Of a DNA stretch of 43,987 bases, positions 26,265-35,639 are shown in pieces; position 1 is the first letter of the stretch; each line of letters begins with the position of its first letter. The stretch is from an uncultured Lachnospiraceae bacterium. Lineage in GTDB: Bacteria > Bacillota > Clostridia > Lachnospirales > Lachnospiraceae. The notes under the pieces are model-generated. The model worked only from the letters and a program-made list of their open reading frames with translations, was not told where the DNA came from and searched no databases. The DNA is taken from the NCBI GenBank assembly GCA_947169385.1, contig CAMVPR010000022.1, positions 1-43,987 of the forward strand. Reading direction: 5' to 3'. Both the position numbers and the translations under genes were made by a program.

Positions 26265-28082
26265 ATGAATCATAATATCATAAGAAAGGGTACGATGATT
26301 ATCATGTCATTAGTCCTTATCCTTTCGTTTTCATTTGCCGGATTAACACCTTCACATGCAGAAGAGATTGATCCCGGTATCAACAGACTTACGGGCGATA
26401 ACATTTCCCCATCATTCTATGAGGGAGGAGATTCAAGCGCCTACACTTTATCAAAGGTCGATTCTAAGGCCAATGCTTACACCGGTAAGAAGTACACACA
26501 CAATTCCAAATTCGATAATCTTAATATCTATAACGGTGTTGACATATCTCAGTTTAACACAATCAGCAGTTATTCTAAGGCTTATAAAGCCGGGATTGAT
26601 TATGCATTTGTCAGAATGGGCATGAGATATGCGGGATCTGGCAATCTGGGACTTGATTCTAAGTACAATGCCAATATGAAGGGCTGTATAGATGCCGGAA
26701 TCAGAGTGGGTGTTTACGTTTACTCACAGGCTATTACAGAGGCTGAAGCACGAGAAGAGGCTAATCATATTTTAAATAATCTTGGAAGTTATCCTATCAA
26801 CATGCCTCTTGTGCTTGATTATGAGTTCTTGTCAGAAACAGGACCTAATACCGGAAGGCTTTTTAAAGCTAACCTCTCTAAAGCCAAGATGACATCTATA
26901 TGTATGGCGTTCTGTGAGACTATAGAGGCCGCGGGATATCAGCCTATGGTTTATGCCAATGGAAGCATGCTTAATAATCATATGCAGCCTGCAACTATAG
27001 GGGCTAAGTATCCTATATGGCTTGCTAATTACACGACCAAGACTTCCTACACCGGTCCTTACGACTTTTGGCAGTATTCAAGCTCCGGTTCGGTCAGCGG
27101 AATTACCGGTAATGTAGATTGTAATTTCTGGTATTCTAAGAGTGTCAATAAATACAGGAATTATCTGCAGATTGTTAAGGTTTCTGACCAGCAGTACACC
27201 GGTAGTGAGATTACGCCGGAGATTACAGTGATGAATTATAAGGGTGAGAAGCTAACTCAGGGAACTGACTACACAGTAACATTTTCTGATAATGTTGACG
27301 TGGGTACTGCCAAGATAAATGTTACAGGATTAGGAGATTACGCCAAGTACACCAAAGTGGGCGTCTTTAAGATCAAGAGCCCTAAGTTCGAGTATGCCAA
27401 GATGGTATCTAAGACTACGAATTCCATAACTATTGATTGGAATGATGTTGAGGGCGCTGTTAAATATAACATTTACCGTTCTAATGCAAGAAAGGGTACT
27501 TATACTTTGGTAGGCAGCTCAGATGCGGTCAATTCAGAATTTACAGACACTAAATTAGAGGATGGTACAGAGTACAGTTATTACATTAAGTACTACAATA
27601 CTAACTCTAATACCATAGATTCTTCGACTGTTGTTGCCAGAACTTCTCAAAAATCAACCAAGCAGGCTAAGCTTAACAAGAAGTATACTTTAAGAAAGAC
27701 TCCTGCCAAGTCATCTGCTGCAGTTCTTAAAGTTGCTAAGAATAAATATCTTACGTATTACTGTAAGTCAATCAACAATGCTAACAACACCTGGTATTAT
27801 GTGTCATATAAGACCGGAGGTAAGACTTATTACGGATATATATATAATAGTGCCGCAACTCTTTATCAGAGAGCCAAGACTTCTAAGAAGTCACTAAAGG
27901 TAATGGCAAGCACCTCAGCTGATGCGACAGCTATTGCTACGATTTCGGCTAAGGACACTAAGGTTACGATTATCGGTGAGGAGAAGGATACTACCGGTAA
28001 GGAGTATTATAAGATTACAGTAGTTATAAGCTCTAAGAGATACAATGGATATGTAGGTAAGGACGAGATTTATTTATACTAA
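26265..28082 (+). CDS. Secreted GH25 lysozyme with FN3-like and SH3b-like domains
   Basis: Probable exported peptidoglycan muramidase. The 605-aa product has a signal peptide (basic start, hydrophobic core, probable cleavage after SHAEE near residues 30-35). The GH25 domain (about 85-300) has GVDISQFNTISSY, VRMGMRYAGSG, VGVYVYSQA, VLDYEF with the catalytic Asp/Glu pair, and WLANY...DFWQYSS. A small beta domain (about 305-365), a fibronectin III-like domain (about 375-460, SITIDWNDVEGAVKYNIYRS) and two SH3b-like repeats (about 465-605) follow and probably bind the wall. The ATG at 26265 is chosen because it lies 6 bases after AGGAGG; the ATG at 26259 overlaps it. No holin or phage gene is near, so a host autolysin is more likely than a prophage endolysin. 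Confidence 0.9.
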   Translation: MNHNIIRKGTMIIMSLVLILSFSFAGLTPSHAEEIDPGINRLTGDNISPSFYEGGDSSAYTLSKVDSKANAYTGKKYTHNSKFDNLNIYNGVDISQFNTISSYSKAYKAGIDYAFVRMGMRYAGSGNLGLDSKYNANMKGCIDAGIRVGVYVYSQAITEAEAREEANHILNNLGSYPINMPLVLDYEFLSETGPNTGRLFKANLSKAKMTSICMAFCETIEAAGYQPMVYANGSMLNNHMQPATIGAKYPIWLANYTTKTSYTGPYDFWQYSSSGSVSGITGNVDCNFWYSKSVNKYRNYLQIVKVSDQQYTGSEITPEITVMNYKGEKLTQGTDYTVTFSDNVDVGTAKINVTGLGDYAKYTKVGVFKIKSPKFEYAKMVSKTTNSITIDWNDVEGAVKYNIYRSNARKGTYTLVGSSDAVNSEFTDTKLEDGTEYSYYIKYYNTNSNTIDSSTVVARTSQKSTKQAKLNKKYTLRKTPAKSSAAVLKVAKNKYLTYYCKSINNANNTWYYVSYKTGGKTYYGYIYNSAATLYQRAKTSKKSLKVMASTSADATAIATISAKDTKVTIIGEEKDTTGKEYYKITVVISSKRYNGYVGKDEIYLY

Positions 28083-28102
28083 ATCACATAAAGTGTTTTT
28101 CT

Positions 28103-28147
28103 AAGGTTCGCGTAAAGGTAAGGTTTCACCTTCGCGAACCTTTTTAT
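28103..28147 (+). terminator. GH25 gene terminator
   Basis: AAGGTTCGCG / CGCGAACCTT with an inner AAGGT/ACCTT pairing, followed by TTTATTTG. Confidence 0.85.
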
Positions 28148-28153
28148 TTGGTG

Positions 28154-28182
28154 TTGCATTTTTATACAGGGTTGTGTTAATA
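28154..28182 (+). promoter_or_regulatory. Promoter of the purO operon
   Basis: TTGCAT (28154-28159), 17 bases, TTAATA (28177-28182). It starts right after the preceding terminator. No purine riboswitch was recognised in the short leader. Confidence 0.4.
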
Positions 28183-28228
28183 TGTTAGTTGTTTCTAATA
28201 AACAATGTAATTTAGGAGGACATATATT

Positions 28229-28942
28229 ATGAATATGGTATCATTAGCGAATGCGCTCAGTTCCACATCATATCCCGGAAGATGTATTGTTATCGGTAGA
28301 AGCGAGGATGGCAAGCATGCCGTAACAGCTTATTTTATTATGGGTAGGAGCGAGAACAGCCGTAACAGAGTGTTTGTTGAGGAAGGTGAGGGAATCAGAA
28401 CCGAGGCGTTTGATCCTGCTAAGCTTGTTGATCCTAGTCTTATAATATATGCGCCTGTCAGAGTATTAGGTGACAAGACTATTGTTACTAACGGAGATCA
28501 GACAGATACAATCTTTGATGGTATGAAGGATGGTCTTACATTTGAACAGTCGTTGAGAAGCAGAGAGTTTGAGCCTGATGAGCCTAACTTCACACCTAGA
28601 ATATCTGGTGTTATGGAGATTAAGGACGGCAATTATGATTTTGCTATGTCAATTCTTAAGAGTAACAACATGGATCCATCATGCTGTAACAGATATACAT
28701 TTTCTTATGACAATCCTAAGGCAGGAGAGGGTAGATTCATCCATACTTACATGGGTGATGGCAATCCACTTCCTTCATTTGAGGGAGAGCCTGAAGTTGT
28801 TGATATTAAGGGAGATATCGATGAATTTACCAAGACTGTGTGGGATAACCTTAATGAAGACAACAAGGTGTCATTGTTTGTAAGATTTATCAATATTGCA
28901 GACGGTAGTTACGAGAGCAGAATAGTTAACAAGAATAAGTAA
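28229..28942 (+). CDS. purO: IMP cyclohydrolase, PurO family
   Basis: Closes the ring of FAICAR to give IMP, the last step of purine synthesis. The 237-aa protein resembles the PurO-type cyclohydrolase first described in archaea and not the N-terminal domain of bifunctional PurH. Supporting segments are YPGRCIVIGRS, VTAYFIMGRSENSRNR, YAPVRVL and TNGDQTDTI. It is followed by a separate AICAR transformylase after 11 bases, so the pair replaces bifunctional PurH. ATG at 28229 has AGGAGG upstream. This split arrangement is known from Lachnospiraceae-type Clostridia, so it supports the taxonomic guess and is not new in itself. Confidence 0.9.
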   Translation: MNMVSLANALSSTSYPGRCIVIGRSEDGKHAVTAYFIMGRSENSRNRVFVEEGEGIRTEAFDPAKLVDPSLIIYAPVRVLGDKTIVTNGDQTDTIFDGMKDGLTFEQSLRSREFEPDEPNFTPRISGVMEIKDGNYDFAMSILKSNNMDPSCCNRYTFSYDNPKAGEGRFIHTYMGDGNPLPSFEGEPEVVDIKGDIDEFTKTVWDNLNEDNKVSLFVRFINIADGSYESRIVNKNK

Positions 28943-28953
28943 AGGAGCCTAAT

Positions 28954-30135
28954 ATGAAAGATTTAGAATTAAAATACGGATGTAACCCTAATCAGAAGCC
29001 TTCTAAGATATATATGGAGGATGGAAGCGAGCTTCCTATCGAGGTTTTAAACGGTAAGCCTGGATATATCAACTTCCTTGACGCATTTAACGGATGGCAG
29101 TTAGTAAGCGAGCTTAAAGCTGCAACTAACCTTCCTGCTGCAACTTCTTTTAAGCATGTAAGTCCTGCGGGAGCTGCTGTAGGTCTTCCTCTTACAGAGA
29201 CAGAGGCTAAGATTTACTGGGTTGATGATTTAGGAGAACTTACACCTTTGGCTTCTGCTTATGCAAGAGCAAGAGGTGCGGACAGAATGTCTTCGTTTGG
29301 TGATTTTATTGCGCTTTCAGATACCTGTGATGTTGCTACTGCTAATCTTATCAAGAGAGAGGTTTCAGACGGAGTTATTGCGCCTGATTATGAGCCAGAG
29401 GCTTTAGAGATTCTTAAGAGTAAGAAGAAGGGTGGATATAACGTAATTAAGATTGACCCTTCATATAAGCCTAATCCTATTGAGAAGAAGCAGGTATACG
29501 GTATAACATTTGAGCAGGGAAGAAATGAATTAAACATCGATTCTGACTTCTTGACTCAGAATATAGTAACCAAGAATAAGGATTTGCCTGAGTCTGCTAA
29601 GATTGACCTTATTATTTCGCTTATTACATTAAAGTACACACAGAGTAATTCTGTATGTTATGTTAAGGGAGGACAGGCTATAGGTATTGGTGCCGGTCAG
29701 CAGAGTAGAATTCACTGTACAAGACTTGCTGGAAGCAAGGCTGACAACTGGTGGATGAGACAGAATCCTAAAGTTATGGGATTACAGTTTGTTGACGGTT
29801 TAGGAAGAGCTAATAGAGACAACGCTATAGATGTATACATCGGAGACGAGTACGAGGACGTACTTGCTGATGGTGTATGGCAGAATATATTCAAGGTTAA
29901 ACCTGATGTTTTGACTCGCGAGGAGAAGAGAGCTTGGCTTGATAAGCTTGAGGGTGTAGCCCTTGGTTCTGACGCATTCTTCCCGTTCGGGGACAATATC
30001 GAGAGAGCTAAGAAGAGTGGTGTTAAGTACATCGCTGAGCCGGGTGGATCAATCAGAGATGATGATGTTATAAGCACATGTGACAAGTATGATATGGCTA
30101 TGTGCTTTACAGGAATCAGATTATTCCACCACTAA
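28954..30135 (+). CDS. Phosphoribosylaminoimidazolecarboxamide (AICAR) formyltransferase, stand-alone
   Basis: Transfers a formyl group from 10-formyl-tetrahydrofolate to AICAR, making FAICAR for the neighbouring cyclohydrolase. The 393-aa protein corresponds to the C-terminal transformylase part of PurH and lacks the N-terminal cyclohydrolase. Diagnostic segments are LKYGCNPNQKP, TSFKHVSPAGAAVG with the catalytic Lys-His, YTQSNSVCYVKGGQAIGIGA and the late SDAFFPFGDNIE with EPGGSIRD. AAAGGAG precedes the start. It is translated from the same mRNA as purO and closed by a hairpin. PurL lies about 15 kb upstream and is not in this operon. Confidence 0.93.
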   Translation: MKDLELKYGCNPNQKPSKIYMEDGSELPIEVLNGKPGYINFLDAFNGWQLVSELKAATNLPAATSFKHVSPAGAAVGLPLTETEAKIYWVDDLGELTPLASAYARARGADRMSSFGDFIALSDTCDVATANLIKREVSDGVIAPDYEPEALEILKSKKKGGYNVIKIDPSYKPNPIEKKQVYGITFEQGRNELNIDSDFLTQNIVTKNKDLPESAKIDLIISLITLKYTQSNSVCYVKGGQAIGIGAGQQSRIHCTRLAGSKADNWWMRQNPKVMGLQFVDGLGRANRDNAIDVYIGDEYEDVLADGVWQNIFKVKPDVLTREEKRAWLDKLEGVALGSDAFFPFGDNIERAKKSGVKYIAEPGGSIRDDDVISTCDKYDMAMCFTGIRLFHH

Positions 30136-30151
30136 TTTCATGCTATTTAAT

Positions 30152-30185
30152 TGACTGGTGCATTAGCATCAGTCATTTGCGTTTT
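30152..30185 (+). terminator. purO operon terminator
   Basis: TGACTGGTGC / GCATCAGTCA with an ATTA loop (one G-T pair), followed by a T-containing tail TTTGCGTTTT. A second small inverted repeat (TGCGT / ACGCA, 30178-30196) overlaps the tail. Confidence 0.6.
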
Positions 30186-30235
30186 ATAAACACGCATTAT
30201 TATTAATATTATTATTGTTTGATAGGAGTAGTTAT

Positions 30236-33200
30236 ATGATTAAAACCAGCGTAAAAAGACCGTTTCTAATCTTGGTATTAGTTATTATGTGTCTTGTATT
30301 GGGTGCTGTTGCATTTGTGAAAATGAAAACAGACCTTTTACCTAGTATTAATTTGCCGTATGTAGCTGTTATTACTACATATCCGGGCGCGCCGCCTGAG
30401 AGGGTTGAGAGTGAGGTCTCAGAACCTTTAGAGAACACTCTGGGTGTAATTAACGGTGTTGAGAGTATTCAGTCACAGTCAGGCGAGAACTTCAGTATGA
30501 TATTCCTTGAGTTCTCGGAGAACACAGATATGGCAGGGGCTTTGGCTAAGATTAGCCAGTCTATGGATCAGCTTACATTTCCTGAGATGGTAGGTAAGCC
30601 TATAGTTATGGAGATTTCTTCTGACATGCTTGCAACAATGTATGCAGGAGTTACCAAAGATGGAGAGAACATAGTTGATCTTACTGAATTTGTAAATGAT
30701 AAGATTGTGCCGGAGATCAAGAGGATTGACGGTGTTGCAAGTGTATCTACAACAGGTGATGTCACGGAATCTGTTGAGATTAGACTTGACCAGAAGAAGA
30801 TTGACGCTGTCAATAAGAAGGTGCTTAAGAAGGTTAACTCTAAGCTTGCTGATGCACTTGATAAGATTACCGATGGCGAAGCTAAGCTTAAAGACGGTAA
30901 GAGTGAGATTAAGAGCCAGAAGAAGAAATTAGAGAAGACCGAGAAGAAGACTACCAAACAGCTTGCAACGGCTACTAAGGGTCTTAATCAGGCTATAGCA
31001 ACCAAGTCTGCTTACGAGTCACAGGTTGCCTCAATCAAAGCTCAGATTGCAGCTTTAGAGGCAGAGAAGAAGGGCTACAGCGACGGCTATGATAAAATCA
31101 ACGAGGCTATTAAGCAATTTAAGAAAATGCAGCCTGACAATGATTCGCTTCCAAGCGACATAGATGACGCTTTCAAGAATCCTGATAAGTTAGATAATCT
31201 TGTCGAGATGCTTAAGGCAATCGGACAGGACGAGGCTGCCAAGGGTTTTAATAAAGAGACAATCAACATGCTTGTCAATGCCAAGAAGACCCGTATTCCT
31301 CAGATTGACACTGAACTTGCTAATGGTAAGACTAAGCTTTTAACAGCTGAGGCGGTTCTTAAGAATGTTAAGAAGGCGTTGAAGGCGGCTGAAAGCAATT
31401 ATGAGAAGGTTGAGCAAGGTAAGATGTCTGCCGCAACTCAGTTTGGTGCGGCTTATGCAGGACTTAATTCTGCCGAGTCTACGCTTAAACAGAGTGAAGA
31501 AGAATTAAAGAATGCCAAGAAGACATACGAAGACTCGCTTGACACAGCAAGAAAGAATGCTAACATAAACTCGCTTTTAGAGATGGATACGCTTGCTCAG
31601 ATATTATCTGCTCAGAACTTTGATATGCCTGCAGGTTATATTTCTGATGATAAGACTCAGTATCTGTTAAAGGTTGGTAAGGAATTTGAGAGTTTAGATG
31701 AGCTTAAGAATCTTGTACTTATGAAGATGGATGGTGTAGGTGACGTTAAGATTTCAGATGTTGCCTATGTCACAATTATTAATGATTCTATCAATAAGTA
31801 TGCCAAGATTGGAGACGATCAGGCGGTAGTATTATCAATTACCAAGTCTTCTACAGCATTTACATCAGAAGTCTCAGACAAATGTAATGAGACTATGAAG
31901 GACCTTGAGAAGAGATATAAAGGTGTTAATTTCGAAGTAGTAATGGATCAGGGTGAGTACATAGATGTTATCGTTGATTCGGTACTCAGTAATTTGGTTT
32001 ATGGTGCCGGTCTTGCAGTAATTGTCCTATTGTTCTTCTTGATGGATTGGAGACCGACTGTAATCATAGCTATATCAATTCCTTTATCTGTAATGTTTGC
32101 AGTGGTTTTGATGTACTTTACAAACATAACATTTAACGTAATTTCGCTTTCGGGACTTGCTCTCGGTATAGGTATGCTTGTTGATAACTCCGTCGTCTCG
32201 ATTGAGAACATATATAGACTTAGAGCGGAGGGAGTTCCTGCAGCAAGAGCGGCTGTTTATGGTGCTAAGCAGATTGCAGCGGCTATTACTGCTTCTACGA
32301 TCACAACAATCTGCGTATTCCTGCCTATACTCTTTACCGATGGACTTACAAGAGAGCTTATGATGGACATGTGCCTTACCATCACATTCAGTTTGGTAGC
32401 GAGTCTTATCGTTGCTCTTACGGTTGTTCCTACAATGTCTGCAACGTTCTTTAGAAACAGTAAAGAGAAGGATCACAGACTCTTTGAGCATTTCCTTAAC
32501 GGATATGAGAAGGTGTTAAGAGGATGTTTGAAGGTTAAGGTTGTGCCTATACTTGTGGCAATTATATTACTTGTTCTCTGTACATATAAGCTTGTGACGA
32601 TGGGAATTATCATTTTCCCTGAGATGGGTAGTGAGAGAGTGTCTGTTGACGTCAAGTTCAATCCTGAGTACGAGAATGAGGAGATAATCGAGTTTACGGA
32701 CAAGATGCTTGAGGAGCTTAAGGATGTTGAAGGTGTAGACAAAGTCGGTGCTATGGCTCAGTCAGGCGCGATGCAACTTTATGGTATCAGCGGAGTTGAT
32801 GAGGGAGATTTGACTTCGATGTCATTCTTCTGTCAGCTTAAGGAAGGATACGGACATAAGAATACCAAGATTGCCAAGAAGATAGAAGCAATGATGGAGA
32901 AAGACGAGCGCCTTGAAGACTATACTGTTCAGGCTTCTGATATGGATATGGGTTCAATGCTCGGAAGCGGTCTTTCAATTAAGATTACAGGAAATGATAC
33001 CGATAAGCTTCTCAGTATAAGTGAGGATGTTATGGATATCTTGAAGGGTTACGAGGGCTTTGAAGAGGTATCTAACGGTCAGGAAGAGGGAGACGACCAG
33101 ATTAATATCATCGTTGACAAGAATAAGGCGGCAAGGCTTGGACTTACTGTAGCTCAGGTGTATCAGGAGATACTTAAAGGAACTACGACCGACAAGGATG

Positions 33201-34081
33201 CAATTACCTTAAATGTAGACGATAAGGACTATCAGGTTACAATCGTCAATGAGAATGACGAGATTGATATAGATAACCTTATGGACTACAAATTCGAGAC
33301 CAAGACTACCAATGATGATGGCGAGGAAGAGACAGAAGAACATAAGCTTTCCGAGTTTGCCAAGAAGAACGAGTCTAAGGCTTTAGTAAGTATTAACAGA
33401 GATAATCAGAGCAGATATATCAATGTTACTGCAAAAGCTAAAGAGGGATACAATGTAACCTTGCTTAGCCGTGATCTTAAGAAAGATATTAAGAAATACA
33501 AGGTTCCTGACGGATACAATGTAAAGTTAGAGGGTGAGACTGAATCGGTTGACGAGATTGTTAAGAACATGCTCCTTATGATAGGACTCGGTTTCTTATT
33601 CATTTACCTCGTAATGGTTGCTCAGTTCCAGAGCCTGCTTTCCCCGTTTATCGTCATATTTACCGTGCCTTTGGCATTTACCGGAGGTATGATTGGACTT
33701 ATGATATTTGGCGAGCAATTATCACTTGTATCGATGATGGGATTCTTGATACTTATGGGTGTCGTCGTTAACAATGGTATCGTGTTCGTCGATTATGTTA
33801 ATCAGCTTCGAATCGGCGGTGCAAGTAAGAAGGAAGCTTTGGTAGAAGCCGGTCGTACCCGTATGAGACCTATACTTATGACTGCTATGACTACAATTCT
33901 TGCTATGTCAGCGATGATATTCAGTAAGGATATCGGTTCCGACATGGGTAGAGGTATGGCGATAGTTGTTGCATCAGGTCTTATCTACGCAACGCTTATG
34001 ACTGTATTTATCGTTCCGGTTCTCTATGACATTTTCTTTAGAAGAGATATCAGAGTTATAGATGTTGGGGATAACGATTAA
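30236..34081 (+). CDS. RND (HAE1/AcrB-like) efflux permease with a long coiled-coil insertion
   Basis: Inner-membrane proton-driven exporter of 1281 aa. The first membrane helix is residues 8-28, followed by the porter-domain start YPGAPPERVESEVSEPLENT. Membrane helices 2-6 begin near residue 580 (LAVIVLLFFLMDWRPTVIIA, then LSGLALGIGMLVDNSVVSIENI), and a second repeat ends with MGVVVNNGIVFVDYVNQL. The intramembrane acidic residues typical of RND pumps are in place. Residues about 185-440 are an extra Lys/Glu/Ala-rich helical stretch inside the first porter loop, which explains the length excess over the usual 1030-1050. No membrane-fusion protein or outer-membrane channel gene is adjacent. 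ATG at 30236 is 7 bases after AGGAG. Gram-positive relatives such as SwrC export surfactants or fatty-acid-like compounds; the substrate here is unknown. Confidence 0.9.
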   Translation: MIKTSVKRPFLILVLVIMCLVLGAVAFVKMKTDLLPSINLPYVAVITTYPGAPPERVESEVSEPLENTLGVINGVESIQSQSGENFSMIFLEFSENTDMAGALAKISQSMDQLTFPEMVGKPIVMEISSDMLATMYAGVTKDGENIVDLTEFVNDKIVPEIKRIDGVASVSTTGDVTESVEIRLDQKKIDAVNKKVLKKVNSKLADALDKITDGEAKLKDGKSEIKSQKKKLEKTEKKTTKQLATATKGLNQAIATKSAYESQVASIKAQIAALEAEKKGYSDGYDKINEAIKQFKKMQPDNDSLPSDIDDAFKNPDKLDNLVEMLKAIGQDEAAKGFNKETINMLVNAKKTRIPQIDTELANGKTKLLTAEAVLKNVKKALKAAESNYEKVEQGKMSAATQFGAAYAGLNSAESTLKQSEEELKNAKKTYEDSLDTARKNANINSLLEMDTLAQILSAQNFDMPAGYISDDKTQYLLKVGKEFESLDELKNLVLMKMDGVGDVKISDVAYVTIINDSINKYAKIGDDQAVVLSITKSSTAFTSEVSDKCNETMKDLEKRYKGVNFEVVMDQGEYIDVIVDSVLSNLVYGAGLAVIVLLFFLMDWRPTVIIAISIPLSVMFAVVLMYFTNITFNVISLSGLALGIGMLVDNSVVSIENIYRLRAEGVPAARAAVYGAKQIAAAITASTITTICVFLPILFTDGLTRELMMDMCLTITFSLVASLIVALTVVPTMSATFFRNSKEKDHRLFEHFLNGYEKVLRGCLKVKVVPILVAIILLVLCTYKLVTMGIIIFPEMGSERVSVDVKFNPEYENEEIIEFTDKMLEELKDVEGVDKVGAMAQSGAMQLYGISGVDEGDLTSMSFFCQLKEGYGHKNTKIAKKIEAMMEKDERLEDYTVQASDMDMGSMLGSGLSIKITGNDTDKLLSISEDVMDILKGYEGFEEVSNGQEEGDDQINIIVDKNKAARLGLTVAQVYQEILKGTTTDKDAITLNVDDKDYQVTIVNENDEIDIDNLMDYKFETKTTNDDGEEETEEHKLSEFAKKNESKALVSINRDNQSRYINVTAKAKEGYNVTLLSRDLKKDIKKYKVPDGYNVKLEGETESVDEIVKNMLLMIGLGFLFIYLVMVAQFQSLLSPFIVIFTVPLAFTGGMIGLMIFGEQLSLVSMMGFLILMGVVVNNGIVFVDYVNQLRIGGASKKEALVEAGRTRMRPILMTAMTTILAMSAMIFSKDIGSDMGRGMAIVVASGLIYATLMTVFIVPVLYDIFFRRDIRVIDVGDND

Positions 34082-34153
34082 TAACTTTAATATTGTATTG
34101 TTATTTTTCATAATGAAAATGATTTTTATTGAATATTTTTTACAAAATGAGAG

Positions 34154-34189
34154 AAAATGGGCATTTGTGGGTACAAATGCTCATTTTTA
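34154..34189 (+). terminator. RND transporter gene terminator
   Basis: Long 15-bp stem AAAATGGGCATTTGT / ACAAATGCTCATTTT (one G-T pair) with a 4-base loop, followed by TTAT. Confidence 0.8.
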
Positions 34190-34240
34190 TGTTAAAATAA
34201 TTTTGTTGTTGTTTTTTAATCTTATAGAAAGGAGTAGAAT

Positions 34241-34744
34241 ATGTATAACATAGGTGACGTTGTAATGTACAAGAATATTGGAGTTTGTACAATTGTAGAC
34301 ATAGTCGAAAAGGAAGATTTTGATAGTGTAGAGGAGTATTATACATTGAAGCCTATGAATGATGATCGTAGTACCATCTTTGTCAATGTCAACAACAAGA
34401 AGGTTATGATGCGTTATCTTTTACCTGCTGAAGAAGTGTGGGATATAGTCAATGGTATTGAGGATATTGACGGTTATTATTGTGATAACGACAGAGAAAG
34501 AGATTTACATTTGAAGGAATTAATTAATTCCGGCATTACTACCTGCTGGGTAGAAGTTATTAAGGGTTTATATGATAGACGTTTAGAGCGCAATAAGAAG
34601 GGCAAGGACCTTTCACAAGTCGAAGAGCGCATGTTTAAGACAGCAGAGAAGCTGTTCTACAGTGAAGTGGCATATACATTGGATATTCCGTATAGTGATG
34701 TTGATGCTTTTATTACAGAGCATGCAGGCCACAGGATAGCATAA
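34241..34744 (+). CDS. CarD family transcriptional regulator
   Basis: A 167-aa CarD/CdnL-type protein, known to bind the RNA polymerase beta subunit and tune open-complex stability, especially at rRNA and stress promoters. The N-terminal RNAP-interacting Tudor-like domain (residues 1-60) has YNIGDVVMYKNIGVCTIVDI and a YYTLKPMNDDRSTIFVNVNN stretch. The C-terminal part is helical (ISGITTCWVEVIKGLYDRRL and KTAEKLFYSEVAYTLDIP). AAAGGAG precedes the ATG. It heads a tight four-gene run with a macro-domain protein, a HAD hydrolase and an acylphosphatase (gaps 19, 12 and 2 bases). Autoregulation is possible but no operator was seen. Confidence 0.9.
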   Translation: MYNIGDVVMYKNIGVCTIVDIVEKEDFDSVEEYYTLKPMNDDRSTIFVNVNNKKVMMRYLLPAEEVWDIVNGIEDIDGYYCDNDRERDLHLKELINSGITTCWVEVIKGLYDRRLERNKKGKDLSQVEERMFKTAEKLFYSEVAYTLDIPYSDVDAFITEHAGHRIA

Positions 34745-34763
34745 TTTATCGATTGGAGTAATT

Positions 34764-35627
34764 ATGTCAGATATTAAGGATATTCTAAAGCCATTGCTTT
34801 ATGAATATAAGGACAAGTTCGAAGTAGTAATTCCTGAAGATTACGACAAGCAGAAGCTTATGTATAACAGCCTTGTGAGTGTTAGGGCACCGGGGTTATC
34901 TGCTAGTGTCGATGAAGATTTTTTAAAGCTTCAAGATGATTACTTAACTAAAGAGATTGAGAAACAAGGGATCGTTAATTGCGATTCCCTTATTTCTGTT
35001 TATGAAGAATATAATATAGAGCCGAAGAAGGTTGATGTTGAGGCTATGATGAAGGTAGGAGAGACTTTTAAGTTCTGCCACAGCGATAAGATATGTCTTT
35101 ACATGGGAGATATCGCACTTGTCGATGCGGATATGATAGTTGATTCCACAGATTCTAAGATGCTTGGGTGCTTTATTCCTAACCATAATTGTCTTGATAA
35201 TCATATACATTTGCTATCCGGAACAAGGCTTAGAGAGGAATGTTACGAGGTTGTCAAACGTAACCAGCGTGGCTTAAGATGTGGTGAAGCCAGAGTTACT
35301 AAGGCGTATAACTTACCTGCTAAGTATATAGCGCATACATTCGGGCCGTCGATTGACGATGTTATCACGGATCAGGCAGAACGAGAGCTGACATCATGTT
35401 GTCAGGCTTGCCTTGATGAGGCTGAGAAGCTTAAGCTTAAGTCGGTTGCATTTCCACTTATAAGTACCGGAGACAATAATTATCCTCTGCTTGAAGCATC
35501 TAAGGTTATATTACAGGCTATAGATGAATATTTGGATCAGGCGGAGTATGTTAGCAAGGTTATTATAGTCGCTCATGATGAGGAGGCTTATGACGCGGTA
35601 TTATTCAGCATTAAACATAGCATATAA
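34764..35627 (+). CDS. Zinc-type macro-domain protein with altered ADP-ribose motifs
   Basis: A 287-aa protein of the zinc-containing macro-domain subgroup (protein-ADP-ribose hydrolase type). The N-terminal 100 residues are helical, as in that subgroup. The macro domain follows, with the zinc-ligand pattern GCFIPNHNCLDN (Cys136, His141, Cys143), RGLRCGEARVTKAYNLP and IAHTFGP. The usual catalytic NAAN segment reads VDSTDS (127-130 are DSTD), and the ADP-ribose loop normally like STGVFGYP reads STGDNNYP (234-241). These changes suggest altered or lost hydrolase activity. It is co-transcribed with carD. Partner ADP-ribosyltransferase or sirtuin genes were not seen in the window. Confidence 0.87.
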   Translation: MSDIKDILKPLLYEYKDKFEVVIPEDYDKQKLMYNSLVSVRAPGLSASVDEDFLKLQDDYLTKEIEKQGIVNCDSLISVYEEYNIEPKKVDVEAMMKVGETFKFCHSDKICLYMGDIALVDADMIVDSTDSKMLGCFIPNHNCLDNHIHLLSGTRLREECYEVVKRNQRGLRCGEARVTKAYNLPAKYIAHTFGPSIDDVITDQAERELTSCCQACLDEAEKLKLKSVAFPLISTGDNNYPLLEASKVILQAIDEYLDQAEYVSKVIIVAHDEEAYDAVLFSIKHSI

Positions 35628-35639
35628 GAAAGGGTTATC

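Noticed and set aside
26265-28082. Prophage endolysin
   Set aside because: It has a signal peptide and wall-binding repeats, and no holin, tail or packaging gene is nearby; a host autolysin fits better.
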